From: Lysobacterales bacterium
GTDB taxonomy: Bacteria > Pseudomonadota > Gammaproteobacteria > Xanthomonadales > Ahniellaceae
Assembly (NCBI GenBank): GCA_016721845.1
Contig: JADKHK010000008.1
Span: forward strand, 124,001-188,000
DNA length: 64,000 nt
Direction: 5' to 3'
A model generated the notes under the pieces. That model was not told the DNA's origin. It made no database searches and worked only from the letters and a program-made list of their open reading frames with translations. The position numbers and the translations under genes were made by a program. Shown piece after piece: positions 42,349 to 51,646 of the stretch (its first letter is position 1; each line of letters starts with the position of its first letter).

Positions 42349-43659
42349 TTGGCGACCACCGGGCGCGGCCTGCGTGGCCGCCTCTGGGTCGCGTTCGTGA
42401 TGCAGACGGTCGCGATCGCGCTCGCGACCCTGTTCGGCGTCTATGCTGCAATGCTGGTGCTGCGCGACGTACTGATCCAGCGGGCCCTGGTCGAGGAAGC
42501 GCAGCACTACTGGAAGCGACTGGACGCCGATCCCGCGGCGGCCCTGCCGGACACCTACAACATGCAGGGCTACCTCGACACCGTGCTTCATCCCGGCGAT
42601 GCGGTGCCGGCCTATCTGCGCGATCTCGCGCCGGGTTACCACAGCATCCATGCCACCGAGGTCGATGAACTCGTGTGGGTCGGCGACCGTGACGGACGCC
42701 GCCTGTGGCTGGTGTTCGACCAGCATCAGGTCGACCGCCTCGCGCTCTGGTTCGGTCTGGTGCCGCTGACCCTGGTGCTCGGCACCGTTTACCTGGTGTC
42801 GTGGACCACCTATCGCGCCTCGCGGCGCGCGGTGTCGCCCGTGATCCGCCTCGCCGAAGTGGTGCGCGAACAGGACCCGAAGAATCATGATTGGCAGGCG
42901 ATCTGTGCCGTCGCCCGGGCGAGCGATGCCGACGACGAGGTCATCATCCTTGCCGACGCGATCCGCGGCTTCGCACAACGCAACGCCGAATTCGTCGAAC
43001 GCGAGCGCAACTTCACCCGGGATGCCAGCCATGAGCTGCGCACGCCGCTGACCGTGATCAAGGTCGCAGCCGACGTGCTGGAAGAGGAGGCCCTGAGCGC
43101 GTTCGGATCGCGCTCGGTCAGTCGCATCAAGCGCGCGGCGCGCGACATGGAGGCGTTGATCCAGGCGTTCCTGATCCTGGCGCGAGAAGGCGATACAGGC
43201 CTGCCCAGCGAACGCTTCGTGGTCAACGACATCGCCGCGGAAGAGGTCGAGCGTGCGCAGGACCTGGTCGCCGGCAAGCCGGTGACGATCCGCTTTGTCG
43301 CCGAGGCACGCATCGAGCTCGATGCACCACCGCGCGTGTTCGCGGTGATGATTTCCAACCTGCTGCGCAATGCCTGCCAATACACCGAGCAGGGCGAGGT
43401 CGTGGTCACGCTCGGCGAGCACTTCGTGCGCGTCGACGACAGCGGCCGTGGCATGGCGCCCGAGGATGTCGCGCACGCGTTCGAGCCGTTCTATCGCGGC
43501 AAGGGCGCGGGCAAGGGCGGGCATGGCGTCGGATTGACCATCGTCCGGCGCCTGGCCGACCGCTTCGGCTGGCCGGTGACCCTCGAATCCACCCTCGGCA
43601 TCGGGACGCGCGCCACCATCGCGCTGCCGCAGGCGCGCGCAACCGCCCTGATCGAATAG
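42349..43659 (+). CDS. sensor histidine kinase, partner of the OmpR regulator
   Basis: The protein is 436 residues if started at TTG 42349, which follows AAGGCAGG. It has two membrane helices (MQTVAIALATLFGVYAAMLV and LWFGLVPLTLVLGTVYLV) around a ~120-residue periplasmic sensor. A linker, a HisKA site (FTRDASHELRTPLTVIKV) and an HATPase with NLLRNACQY, VDDSGRGMAPED and GHGVGLTIVRRLADRFG follow. The signal is unknown. Confidence 0.92.
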   Translation: MATTGRGLRGRLWVAFVMQTVAIALATLFGVYAAMLVLRDVLIQRALVEEAQHYWKRLDADPAAALPDTYNMQGYLDTVLHPGDAVPAYLRDLAPGYHSIHATEVDELVWVGDRDGRRLWLVFDQHQVDRLALWFGLVPLTLVLGTVYLVSWTTYRASRRAVSPVIRLAEVVREQDPKNHDWQAICAVARASDADDEVIILADAIRGFAQRNAEFVERERNFTRDASHELRTPLTVIKVAADVLEEEALSAFGSRSVSRIKRAARDMEALIQAFLILAREGDTGLPSERFVVNDIAAEEVERAQDLVAGKPVTIRFVAEARIELDAPPRVFAVMISNLLRNACQYTEQGEVVVTLGEHFVRVDDSGRGMAPEDVAHAFEPFYRGKGAGKGGHGVGLTIVRRLADRFGWPVTLESTLGIGTRATIALPQARATALIE

Positions 43660-43698
43660 GATGCGCGGCGCGCGATCGGCGTGTCGGGGTGGGCGTGC

Positions 43699-44208
43699 AT
43701 GACCGAGACAACGATGGAACCGGTGTTGGCGTCGGCGCTCGCGCATGGCCAATTGCCCTTGCATCCACGCATGCGTCTGGTCTGGGGCTTGAACCACGGC
43801 GTGGTGTACGCGCTGGCACTCACTGCCGTCCTGGTGCCGCTGTCGGTCAAGTTCGACTGGATGCCGGTGATCGTGGCCGTGCTGCTCGCGCTCACGGCCG
43901 GTCTGGGACTCGGCTGGCGCCATGCCGGTCACTACGCGGCGCGCTACGCCGCCTCGCATCTTGGTGACGGCGTGCTGATCCGGCGCGGCGTGTGGTGGCG
44001 TAGCGAGCTGTTCGTACCGCGCGCGCGCATCCAGCACACCGAGGTCCATCAGGGGCCGCTGGACCGGCGCTGGGGCATGGCCGGCGTCAGCATCCATACC
44101 GCCGGCACGCGGCTCGAGAGCATCACCCTGCCCGGCGTGCCGCATGCCATCGCGCTGCAACTGCGCGACGCCCTGCTGGATCGCCGGATCCATGCCGATG
44201 GGGCCTGA
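43699..44208 (+). CDS. bacterial PH-domain membrane protein, YdbS-like
   Basis: The protein is 169 residues from ATG 43699. Two membrane helices precede a bPH2 (DUF304) domain with GVLIRRGVWWRSELFVPRARIQHTEV and GVSIHTAG. It pairs with the longer PH protein that overlaps its end, as ydbS and ydbT do in Bacillus, where they have been linked to resistance to a LiaRS-sensed peptide. Confidence 0.9.
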   Translation: MTETTMEPVLASALAHGQLPLHPRMRLVWGLNHGVVYALALTAVLVPLSVKFDWMPVIVAVLLALTAGLGLGWRHAGHYAARYAASHLGDGVLIRRGVWWRSELFVPRARIQHTEVHQGPLDRRWGMAGVSIHTAGTRLESITLPGVPHAIALQLRDALLDRRIHADGA

Positions 44209-45682
44209 GGCGCGCGGCGACGAGCGTCGCCTGCACCCGTTCTCGTGGCTGTTCGTGCTGGTCGCGCAGCTGCGCGAAGTGGCGTTTCCGGCGATCGTGC
44301 TGCTGCTGTTCGGTCGCGGCCAGTGGTGGGAATTCCTGGCCATCGTCGGTGCGGTCCTGCTGGCGCTGTATTCGCTGGTCTACAGCTTCGGCTTCCGGTA
44401 TCGCATCGCCGCCGACGAACTGGTCGTGCGCGAAGGCATCTTCGATCGCACCGAGCGCCACGTTCCGTTTGTGCGTATCCAGAACATCGCGCGCCGCAGC
44501 AACCTGCTGCATCGCCTGTTCGGCGTGACTGAATTGCGCCTGGAATCCGGTGGCGGCGTGAAGCCCGAGGCGGTGATGAAAGTGTTGCGCGTCACCGATG
44601 CCGATGCGTTGGTGGCCTTGCTGCGGGCGCAGCGTACGGCGGCGAGCGCAGACGTGTCGGCCCATGCCCATGCCAGCGACGTGCTGCTGCGCCTGTCGTT
44701 GCCGGAACTGGTGCGTTTCGGGCTCATCTCGAATCGCGGCATGGTCGTCGTCGCCGGTGCCTTCGCGGCCTTCTGGCAGTTCAATCCGACACAGCCCAGG
44801 CAGGTGATGCGGATGCCGACGGCCTGGGTCGAGCGGGCCTTCGGCGAAGTCTCGGCGCACCACTACGGCCTGCTGACCATGGTCGTCGGCGGCGCTTCCG
44901 TGCTGTTGCTGCTGTTCGCGGCCTTGCGCCTGCTGTCGGTGCTGCTCGCGATCCTGGTGCATCACGGGTTCACGCTCGAACTCGAGGGTGACCGGCTCGG
45001 CGCCGGTGGTGGTCTGCTCACGCACGCCCACGGCAGCGCGCGGATCGACCGCCTGCAGATGCTGCACATCGAGGAAAGCCTGTTGCATCGTGCATTCCGA
45101 CGCTTGAGCCTGAAGACGGACGTCGCCGGCGGTGTGCGTGCGATGAATGACCAGAGCGGCAAGCTGCATTGGCTGGCACCGCTCGCGAGCGCGTCGCAGG
45201 TCGATGGCCTGCTCGCGCGCATCCTGCAGGCGCCGGCGCTGGCCGCGCTGCCATGGCGTCCGCTGCATCCGCGAGCGTGGCGACGGCGCGCACGCTGGCC
45301 GACAGTGTTCTGGCTCTTCGCGACGGCGGGCCTGACCTTCTGGTTCGGAACGCCCGGCTTGCTGGCGCTGATCGGCGTGCCGTGGTCGGCGTGGTCGGCG
45401 CGCGGCTGGGCGGCGTTCACGCGTTATGCGATGGACGATCGCTTTCTGACGTATCGCGAAGGCTGGTGGTCGCGGCGCTACGCCTTGATCGAACTCGACA
45501 AGCTGCAGGTCGTGGAACTCAGGCAGAGCCCGTTCGATCGCCGGCACGCGATGGCCAGCATCCGCGTCGACACGATGGCGGCTGATCCACTCGGTTCCGG
45601 CATCGACATCCCCTGCCTGCCGATCGCCGAAGCACGTGCCCTGTTCGCGGTGCTGGCACGGCGTTGCGCGGGCCACGGCTGA
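44192..45682 (+). CDS. bacterial PH-domain membrane protein, YdbT-like
   Basis: This protein of about 496 residues has three bPH2 domains separated by paired membrane helices; first: YRIAADELVVREGIFDRTER with VPFVRIQNIARRSNLLHRLFG; second: FTLELEGDRLGAGGGLL with RLQMLHIEESLLHRAF; third: YREGWWSRRYALIELDKLQVV. The start may be ATG 44192 or 44198. It overlaps the YdbS-like gene and ends in a terminator. Confidence 0.9.
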   Translation: MPMGPEARGDERRLHPFSWLFVLVAQLREVAFPAIVLLLFGRGQWWEFLAIVGAVLLALYSLVYSFGFRYRIAADELVVREGIFDRTERHVPFVRIQNIARRSNLLHRLFGVTELRLESGGGVKPEAVMKVLRVTDADALVALLRAQRTAASADVSAHAHASDVLLRLSLPELVRFGLISNRGMVVVAGAFAAFWQFNPTQPRQVMRMPTAWVERAFGEVSAHHYGLLTMVVGGASVLLLLFAALRLLSVLLAILVHHGFTLELEGDRLGAGGGLLTHAHGSARIDRLQMLHIEESLLHRAFRRLSLKTDVAGGVRAMNDQSGKLHWLAPLASASQVDGLLARILQAPALAALPWRPLHPRAWRRRARWPTVFWLFATAGLTFWFGTPGLLALIGVPWSAWSARGWAAFTRYAMDDRFLTYREGWWSRRYALIELDKLQVVELRQSPFDRRHAMASIRVDTMAADPLGSGIDIPCLPIAEARALFAVLARRCAGHG

Positions 45683-45704
45683 AAACGGTCCTTGGCCCGT
45701 TTTT
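45682..45704 (+). terminator. terminator after the PH-domain pair
   Basis: AAAACGG pairs with CCGTTTT across TCCTTGGC, ending in a T run, directly after the stop codon. Confidence 0.6.
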
Positions 45705-45866
45705 CCGGCGAATTGCGTGAGCGGCGTTCGCCTACGACCATGTTTCACGTTGTGATTGATCGGATCGACACATTCGCGGATGATCGGACCACCAGCTTCG
45801 GCGGCGCGACCGGGGACGGTTCATTTGCTTCGCGTCGAAATCAATTCTTGGGTGGGGGATAGCACA

Positions 45867-46244
45867 ATGGAAGATGGTGGCGGTGGTGGTCTGATAGGCA
45901 TCGTGATGATGCTGGTCTGGTTGGTAGTCGTGATCGGCATCATCGCCGGCATCTGGAAGGTGTTCGTGAAGGCCGGTAAGCCCGGTTGGGCCTGCCTCAT
46001 TCCGATCTACAACATTGTCGTTCTGCTGCAAATCGTTGGTCGCCCGATCTGGTGGCTGGTCCTGCTGATCATCCCGATCGTCAGCATCGTGGTCGCGATC
46101 ATCGTGTCGATCGACATGGCCAAGAGCTTCGGCAAGGGCACCGGCTTCGGCATCGGCCTGGCCCTGCTCGGTTTCATCTTCTACCCGATGCTCGGCTTCG
46201 GTGACGCCAAGTACCAGGGCCCGGCCGGCGGTACCGCCAGCTAA
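45867..46244 (+). CDS. DUF5684 membrane protein
   Basis: The protein is 125 residues from ATG 45867, with GGGGGAT before it. The DUF5684 pattern is plain: an N-terminal helix, KPGWACLIPIYNIVVLLQIV, PIWWLVLLIIPIVSIV, and AKSFGKGTGFGIGLALLGF ending in FGDAKYQG. Function unknown; such proteins are often found near signal peptidase-like genes. A strong terminator follows. Confidence 0.88.
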   Translation: MEDGGGGGLIGIVMMLVWLVVVIGIIAGIWKVFVKAGKPGWACLIPIYNIVVLLQIVGRPIWWLVLLIIPIVSIVVAIIVSIDMAKSFGKGTGFGIGLALLGFIFYPMLGFGDAKYQGPAGGTAS

Positions 46245-46261
46245 GGCTCGTCCGCAATGAA

Positions 46262-46293
46262 GAGCCCGGCCGAGCGATCGGCCGGGCTTTTTG
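46262..46293 (+). terminator. rho-independent terminator
   Basis: AGCCCGGCCGA pairs with TCGGCCGGGCT around GCGA and is followed by TTTTTGTT. It is the strongest terminator in the window. Confidence 0.85.
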
Positions 46294-46311
46294 TTGCTTG
46301 CAAAACCGGAA

Positions 46312-47325
46312 TCAGAACCCCCGATCACCCGAGAGGATGCCGCCGAGTCCGCCGAGGACCGAGCCTTCTTCCTTCGAGCCGCCGCGCTGGTAGGCGGCGG
46401 CGAACATGCGGCCGGCCATGCGCGAGAAGGGCAGGGACTGCAGCCAGACGTGGCCGGGGCCGGTCATCTGCGCGAGGAAGACGCCTTCACCGCCGAACAG
46501 CATCGACTTCACGCCGCCGACCGGAATCACGTCGAACTGGACGTTGCTGGTCATCGCGACCACGCAGCCGGTATCGACTTCCAGGCGTTCGCCGGCCGCG
46601 AGTTCGCGTTCGACAATCGTGCCGCCGGCGTGCACGAACACGAGTCCGTCGCCTTCGAGTTTCTGCATGATGAAGCCTTCGCCGCCGAACAGCGCGGTCA
46701 TGATCTTCTTCTGGAAGAAGATACCGATCGACACGCCGCGTGCCGCGCACAGGAACGAGTCCTTCTGGCAGATGATCTTGCCGCCGTAGTTGGTCAGCGT
46801 GAACGGGATGATCGTGCCCGGGTAGGGCGCCGCGAACGCGGCCTTGGCCTTGCCGCTGGTGCCGCTGTGCGTGAACACGGTGGTGAACAGCGATTCGCCG
46901 GTGATGATGCGCTTGCCGGCGCCGAGCAGCTTGTCCATGAAACCGCCGCTGGCCGACTGCGCCGAGCCGTCGCCGAACACGGTGTCCATGCGCACGACCG
47001 GCTGCTTGTACATCAGCGAGCCGGCTTCGGCGACCGCGCTCTCGCCGGGGTCGAGTTCGATCTCGACGAACTGCATGTCGGAACCGAAGATCTTGTAGTC
47101 GATCTCGTCCGCGCGCTGCAGTGCGCCGGCGGCCGGTGGCGGCGGAGCCGTCATCGCGTGCGAACTGGAGGCTGCGAGTTCATTGCACTTCGCAATCGGT
47201 ATCCACTCGGCGAAACCTTGTCGCCAGCAATGGCCGCTCGGATTGGCGCTCGCTTGCGCGACCGCCGCGGCATGATCGAGCGGACCCATCTGCTGTCCGT
47301 TGTAGCTCAGGAACCATTGGTGCAT
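46312..47325 (-). CDS. AIM24/TIGR00266-family protein with N-terminal GYF_2 domain
   Basis: This 337-residue protein has a GYF_2-like domain at residues ~1-55 (WFLSYNGQQMGPLDHAA, CWRQGFAEWIPI), then the AIM24 beta-helix-like domain (FVEIELDPGESAVAEAGSLM, LFGGEGFIMQKLEGDG, GLVFVHAGGTI, VKSMLFGGEGVFLAQM). The end is glycine-rich. Function is unknown; related proteins bind membranes or mitochondria. A GYF_2/AIM24 fusion suggests a role in a multi-protein membrane assembly. Confidence 0.88.
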   Translation of the reverse strand: MHQWFLSYNGQQMGPLDHAAAVAQASANPSGHCWRQGFAEWIPIAKCNELAASSSHAMTAPPPPAAGALQRADEIDYKIFGSDMQFVEIELDPGESAVAEAGSLMYKQPVVRMDTVFGDGSAQSASGGFMDKLLGAGKRIITGESLFTTVFTHSGTSGKAKAAFAAPYPGTIIPFTLTNYGGKIICQKDSFLCAARGVSIGIFFQKKIMTALFGGEGFIMQKLEGDGLVFVHAGGTIVERELAAGERLEVDTGCVVAMTSNVQFDVIPVGGVKSMLFGGEGVFLAQMTGPGHVWLQSLPFSRMAGRMFAAAYQRGGSKEEGSVLGGLGGILSGDRGF

Positions 47326-47354
47326 TTGCTTGCCTCCGTCGGTGGAAATGTCAT

Positions 47355-47437
47355 GCAGGAGCGACCCACGGGTCGCGATGCTCTGGTCTTCCGAATGTGA
47401 TGATCCGAAAGCATCGCGACCCGTGGGTCGCTCCTAC
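47355..47437. repeat. REP-like palindromic element
   Basis: GCAGGAGCGACCCACGGGTC plus GCGATGCT at the left end and its near-perfect complement ending GTCGCTCCTAC at the right, separated by 27 bases. Each arm also contains an inner dyad (GCGACCC/GGGTCGC). This is the type of repetitive extragenic palindrome found in xanthomonads. Between manC and the AIM24 gene it could stabilise RNA or be mobilised by a RAYT protein. Confidence 0.8.
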
Positions 47438-47446
47438 GAAATCGCA

Positions 47447-48868
47447 TCAACAACGCCCGTAACGATCTTCGAGGCGCACGATGTCGTCCTCGCCGAAGTA
47501 GTCGCCGCACTGCACTTCGATCAGGTGGATGTCGTCGTCGGTCGGATTTTCGAGGCGATGCAGGGTGTCCATCGGAATGTAGACCGACTCGTTCCGGTGC
47601 AGCAGCTTTTCCTCGTCGCCGACCCGCACCTTGGCGGTGCCGCGCACGACGGTCCAATGCTCGCTGCGACGGTAATGCTTCTGCAGCGACAGTACCTGGC
47701 CCGGCTTCACGGTGAGGCGCTTCACCTTGCAGTCGGGGGCGTCTTCGAGCACGGTGTAACTGCCCCAGGGGCGATGCACGGTGGTATGCAGTTCGGTGGT
47801 GCTGTGCTGGCTGCGCTTGAGCGCATCGACCACATGCTTGACCGACTGAGACTGTTCGCGGTGTGCAACCAGCAGTGCGTCTTCGGTATCGATGATCATC
47901 AGGTCGGAGACGCCGACGGCGGCGATGATGCGCTTGCCGCCCTGCACGTAGTTGCGCGCGGCACCGACGAACACCGCTTCGCCGAGCCGACGATTGCCGA
48001 CTTCGTCGCATTCGACCAGATCGCTCAATGCGTTCCACGAGCCGATGTCGCTCCAGTCGAAACTGGCCGGCACGACGGCGCGATTCGTCGCGCGTTCCAT
48101 CACCGCGTAATCGATCGAGATCTCCGGAATCCGCGCGAACGCGTCGGGGTCGAAGACCAGGCTGTCGTCATCGGTGCTGGCATCGATGCAGGCACGGGTC
48201 GCCGCGAGGACCTCGGGGCAGGTCGTTGCGGCGGTTTCGATCAGGGTGCCGACGCGGAAGCAGAACATGCCCGAGTTCCAGTAGAAGCCGCCGGATTCGA
48301 GGTAACGCGTGGCGGTGGCGTGGTCGGGCTTCTCGACGAAGCGCTTGACCTCATAGCCGTCGCTGCCGATCGCGGCGCCGCGTTCGATGTAGCCGTAGCC
48401 GGTTTCGGCACGGGTCGGCACGATGCCGAAGGTGGCGAGATGACCCTCCGCGGCCAGCTTGTCGGCCCGGCCGACGGCTTCCTTGAAGGCGTCGACGTCG
48501 CGGATCAGGTGGTCGGAGGCCAGTACCAGCATCCGCGCATCATCGCCATGGCGGGCCTGGATCTTCAGTGCGGCTGCGATCACCGCCGGCGCGGTGTTGC
48601 GTGCGCTCGGTTCGAGCAGGTAACGCGCCCGCGACGCATCGAATTCCGGATGTTTGGCATAGGCGTCGCGGGTGATGAAGGCGTAGTCGCGTCCGGTCAC
48701 CGTGTACACCGGTGCCCCCGGCGTGGCGACCGCCAGCGCGCGCGCCAGCGTCTTGCCGATCAGGGTGTCGCCGTCGGGCAGGGTCATGAACGGCTTCGGG
48801 TACAGCCGGCGCGACACCGGCCACAAACGGGTACCGGCACCGCCGGAGAGAATCACGGGAATCAGCAT
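47447..48868 (-). CDS. manC: mannose-1-phosphate guanylyltransferase/mannose-6-phosphate isomerase
   Basis: This 473-residue bifunctional enzyme has an N-terminal nucleotidyltransferase (VILSGGAGTRLWPVSRRLYP) that makes GDP-mannose, and a C-terminal type II phosphomannose isomerase cupin (RPWGSYTVLE, KPGQVLSLQKHYRRSEHWTV). The family is also called AlgA/XanB. It supplies GDP-mannose for exopolysaccharide or LPS. It is near rmlBACD but separated from it by other genes. Confidence 0.95.
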   Translation of the reverse strand: MLIPVILSGGAGTRLWPVSRRLYPKPFMTLPDGDTLIGKTLARALAVATPGAPVYTVTGRDYAFITRDAYAKHPEFDASRARYLLEPSARNTAPAVIAAALKIQARHGDDARMLVLASDHLIRDVDAFKEAVGRADKLAAEGHLATFGIVPTRAETGYGYIERGAAIGSDGYEVKRFVEKPDHATATRYLESGGFYWNSGMFCFRVGTLIETAATTCPEVLAATRACIDASTDDDSLVFDPDAFARIPEISIDYAVMERATNRAVVPASFDWSDIGSWNALSDLVECDEVGNRRLGEAVFVGAARNYVQGGKRIIAAVGVSDLMIIDTEDALLVAHREQSQSVKHVVDALKRSQHSTTELHTTVHRPWGSYTVLEDAPDCKVKRLTVKPGQVLSLQKHYRRSEHWTVVRGTAKVRVGDEEKLLHRNESVYIPMDTLHRLENPTDDDIHLIEVQCGDYFGEDDIVRLEDRYGRC

Positions 48869-48950
48869 GCAAGGGGCTCGAATCGGTGCCGGAACGAACC
48901 GGAATAATGGGGACGTCGCATCGTAATGCCAGTGCGGTCGCTTGCGTAGT

Positions 48951-49871
48951 TCAGACCGCCGGCACGACCAGGTTCAGTCGCCGCTCGGCGATACGCAATT
49001 GCACGCGTCGTCCGGAGACGAAATCGATGCGGTCGGTCTCGATGCCGTCTGCGAAGATCACGCCGCCCTCGCTCATCTCCGACGCGATCGTCAGCGGCGT
49101 GGCTGCATCGACGCTGCCGACATCGAGCGACGCCGCCGTCGCGACCGAGGGCCAGGGTTCGCGCACGAACCAGGCGAGGCGGGCCTCGTCGACCGCCGGC
49201 ATCGATAGCTCAAGACCGCGCTGCTTGACGATCGAACGCGCCCAGCCGGTGGCGCCGGTGCCGGTCGTGACGATCACGCCCGACGAGGAATGCCGTTCCT
49301 CGGCGTCGCCGGCACGCAGTCGGTAGCGCGCGGACTGGTGCGTGATGTGGCCGATGAAGATTTCATTCAATGCGAGCAGGCGCTGGCCGTCGTCGCAAAG
49401 CGCTTCGGCGAGCACGCGCGATTCGATCCGCCAGCGTGGATCGCCTTCGATGGTATGCGCGGTAAGTGCCTCGACGTGCTCGGGTGCGTGTCGGCACAAC
49501 ACGCCGTCGTAGCGGGCCGGGTCCGGGTTCACACCGATCGTGTGCTGGCCATCGAGATACTTGGCGACGTTCGCGACCAGGCCATCCTGGCCGACGATGA
49601 GCACGAGATCGTCCGGTGCAAACAGGAAGCGGTCGAGGTCGGCGCGCTCGACGCGCGTGTACGGCCGGTCCTGCGGAATGCCCTGCAGTGCGCGCCCCAG
49701 ACCATGTTCGAGACGTTCGTGCGTGGCCTCGTACCAGTCGATGCCTTCGCCGGTCGAGGCGAGGATGAACTTCGCCTGCGCATACGTGCCGTAGCGCGCG
49801 ATCAGTTGTTCCAGCGGCGTCGGGCGCGTGATGACGACGACGCGCGCAAGCCGGCGCGGGCGATCGCTCAT
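48951..49871 (-). CDS. NAD-kinase-like protein with altered GGDG motif
   Basis: The protein is 306 residues from ATG 49871. It has the ATP-NAD/diacylglycerol kinase superfamily layout: LVLIVGQDGLVANVAKYL stands where NadK has GGDG, LALNEIFIGH is the N-E motif, and VTTGTGATGWARS is the T-G-T-G-A-T/S-G segment that binds the nucleotide. The first Gly pair is G-Q instead of G-G. It overlaps the SPFH gene by four bases and is probably its partner. Housekeeping NadK is likely elsewhere. Confidence 0.8.
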   Translation of the reverse strand: MSDRPRRLARVVVITRPTPLEQLIARYGTYAQAKFILASTGEGIDWYEATHERLEHGLGRALQGIPQDRPYTRVERADLDRFLFAPDDLVLIVGQDGLVANVAKYLDGQHTIGVNPDPARYDGVLCRHAPEHVEALTAHTIEGDPRWRIESRVLAEALCDDGQRLLALNEIFIGHITHQSARYRLRAGDAEERHSSSGVIVTTGTGATGWARSIVKQRGLELSMPAVDEARLAWFVREPWPSVATAASLDVGSVDAATPLTIASEMSEGGVIFADGIETDRIDFVSGRRVQLRIAERRLNLVVPAV

Positions 49872-50911
49872 GTCGCGTCGGGCGGATTGCCGAGCCATTC
49901 GCGGAAATGCTGGGCGAGCAGGTCCGGTGTGATGTTGAGATGGCCGATCGTCTTGATGTGTTCGGCGAAGCGCGCCATCACGATGCCGGACGCGGCCTGG
50001 CTCGGGGTATTGCGCCAGATCTCGTGGTAAGTCGCGGTTTCTTCCATGCGCGCGGCGCCGAGCACGCGCTGCGACTCGGCCGCGGCTTGCGTGGTCACGG
50101 CCTGGCGCTTCGCTTCGGCTTCGGCGATGGCCTGCAGGCGTTCGATCTCGCTGCGCGTCTTCTCGGCTTCGGCGCTGGCGCTCTGGCGCACCTGATTCAG
50201 GGCATTGTCGCCGCGCTGCTTGATCAGCAGTTCCTGCTTGCGTTCCAGTTCCAGTTCGGTCGCGAGTTCGTTTTCCTTGATCGCACGTTCCTTCTCGACC
50301 GCTTGCGCGCGACGCTGGAAGATTGCCTCGTCGGCCTTGGCCTGAATCGATTCGCGCGCCGGCGTCTGCAGGGCCTTCTCGACATCGGCCATCGGCGCGA
50401 GCTGGTCGATCACGACATTGACCAGTGCCAATCCCATTGCGCCGATTTCGGCGTCGGCACGGAACGCCTTCATCAGGGCTTCGCGGATCGCATCGGAGCC
50501 GCGGTTCAAGGCTTCTTCGAGCGTGGCCGCAGCGAGAAAACTTCGCGCCGGGGGCAGGGCGCGTTGCGACCACAGCGTCGCGATCGCATCGAGCGGACGT
50601 TGCACCCAGGTGCCGGTGTCGGCACCGATCGAGAAGTTCACGCGTGATACCGCGACGGCCGGATCGGCGATGCGATAGACCACGGTGCATTGCACCTTGA
50701 GCGCCTGGAAATCGCTGCTGCGCTCGTTCAGCACGAAGGTCGTGGCGATGTCCTCGACCGGCACCTCGGCCAGCGCGGCCGACAGCGGCAGAAACCAGTA
50801 CGCCAAGCCCGCCCCCGAGCGCGCCAGCTTGCCGTTGCTGAAATGCAGCACGAACTGGTTCGGCTCGGCCCGCAGATGCCGCAGGACGCCGTACTTGCTG
50901 ATCGTTGCCAT
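49868..50911 (-). CDS. SPFH/Band 7 domain protein
   Basis: The protein is 347 residues from ATG 50911. The SPFH domain lies at ~30-190 (LSAALAEVPVEDIATTFVLN, VQCTVVYRIADPAVAVS), followed by a long helical, Ala/Glu/Lys-rich coiled coil (~200-300, e.g. ERAIKENELATELELERKQ) of the flotillin type. There is no clear membrane helix, so it may bind membranes peripherally. The coupled kinase-like gene suggests the two act together at the envelope. Confidence 0.88.
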   Translation of the reverse strand: MATISKYGVLRHLRAEPNQFVLHFSNGKLARSGAGLAYWFLPLSAALAEVPVEDIATTFVLNERSSDFQALKVQCTVVYRIADPAVAVSRVNFSIGADTGTWVQRPLDAIATLWSQRALPPARSFLAAATLEEALNRGSDAIREALMKAFRADAEIGAMGLALVNVVIDQLAPMADVEKALQTPARESIQAKADEAIFQRRAQAVEKERAIKENELATELELERKQELLIKQRGDNALNQVRQSASAEAEKTRSEIERLQAIAEAEAKRQAVTTQAAAESQRVLGAARMEETATYHEIWRNTPSQAASGIVMARFAEHIKTIGHLNITPDLLAQHFREWLGNPPDAT

Positions 50912-50988
50912 GCATCCATCTCCATGAACATGATGTCGATGGTAGTCGCTGGTTGCGCTCAAACGAAGCCCGCGACCCACGCTTCAAC

Positions 50989-51435
50989 TCACTGGGACGA
51001 ACACACCTGACGGGAATTGCCGCTCGCATCGGTGACCACGCGGCAAACGATTCTCGGAGGGTTGTCGCGTTGTTGCTGCATGGGATCACCGAGTCGCTGC
51101 ATTTCACGTTCCGCGACCGCACGGTCGTGGGCATCACGCAGTTGCGCCCAGCGGTTTTCGATGCTCGTTACGCAGGCTGAAAACTCGGGGCTCGGGTCCA
51201 TCAGGTGACGGCCAAGGCAATGATTCACGATGCTGTCGCAGCCAGTCTGGCGTCGCTTCACTTCGGCGACGACGACAGCGCTACGCCTGCTGCTGTTGAC
51301 CGCCCGACAAAGATCCTTGTCGAGGACATTGGCGATGTCGGTATCCGACATCTTCGCGATAGTCGCCGGGGTCTGGGCGCATCCGCCCAACCCGATCACA
51401 CTGAATCCGATCACTGCCCAACGGGTGATGTTCAT
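50989..51435 (-). CDS. putative lipoprotein, unknown
   Basis: The protein is 148 residues from ATG 51435. The signal ends in a lipobox (IGLGGC with the Cys at 19). The mature part has four further cysteines (DLCRAVN, QTGCDS, NHCLGR, SACVTS) and ends RIVCRVVTDASGNSRQVCSS. It is probably an outer-membrane lipoprotein with disulfides. I do not recognise the family. Confidence 0.7.
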   Translation of the reverse strand: MNITRWAVIGFSVIGLGGCAQTPATIAKMSDTDIANVLDKDLCRAVNSSRRSAVVVAEVKRRQTGCDSIVNHCLGRHLMDPSPEFSACVTSIENRWAQLRDAHDRAVAEREMQRLGDPMQQQRDNPPRIVCRVVTDASGNSRQVCSSQ

Positions 51436-51646
51436 GGAGGCCTCCCAAGACACGCGGGATGCGCGCTTGGATGCCAAAGCTACCCGGTCGGCGGGGTTCC
51501 GTCCCGCTCCGGACTCGGCGCGGGCCCGGAGCCGAATCAAATGCATGAATGGGAAACGCCGCCGGACGATGTGCTGCTGGTTCCGGTCAGTCGCAACGGC
51601 CGGAAAAAGTCAGGCGTTGCGACGAGTTGAACGGTATTCGGTTTGA

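Noticed and set aside
51436..51646. Short coding-like frames between the lipoprotein and HAD genes
   Set aside because: None has a ribosome site, family resemblance or a length that could be supported; treated as intergenic.
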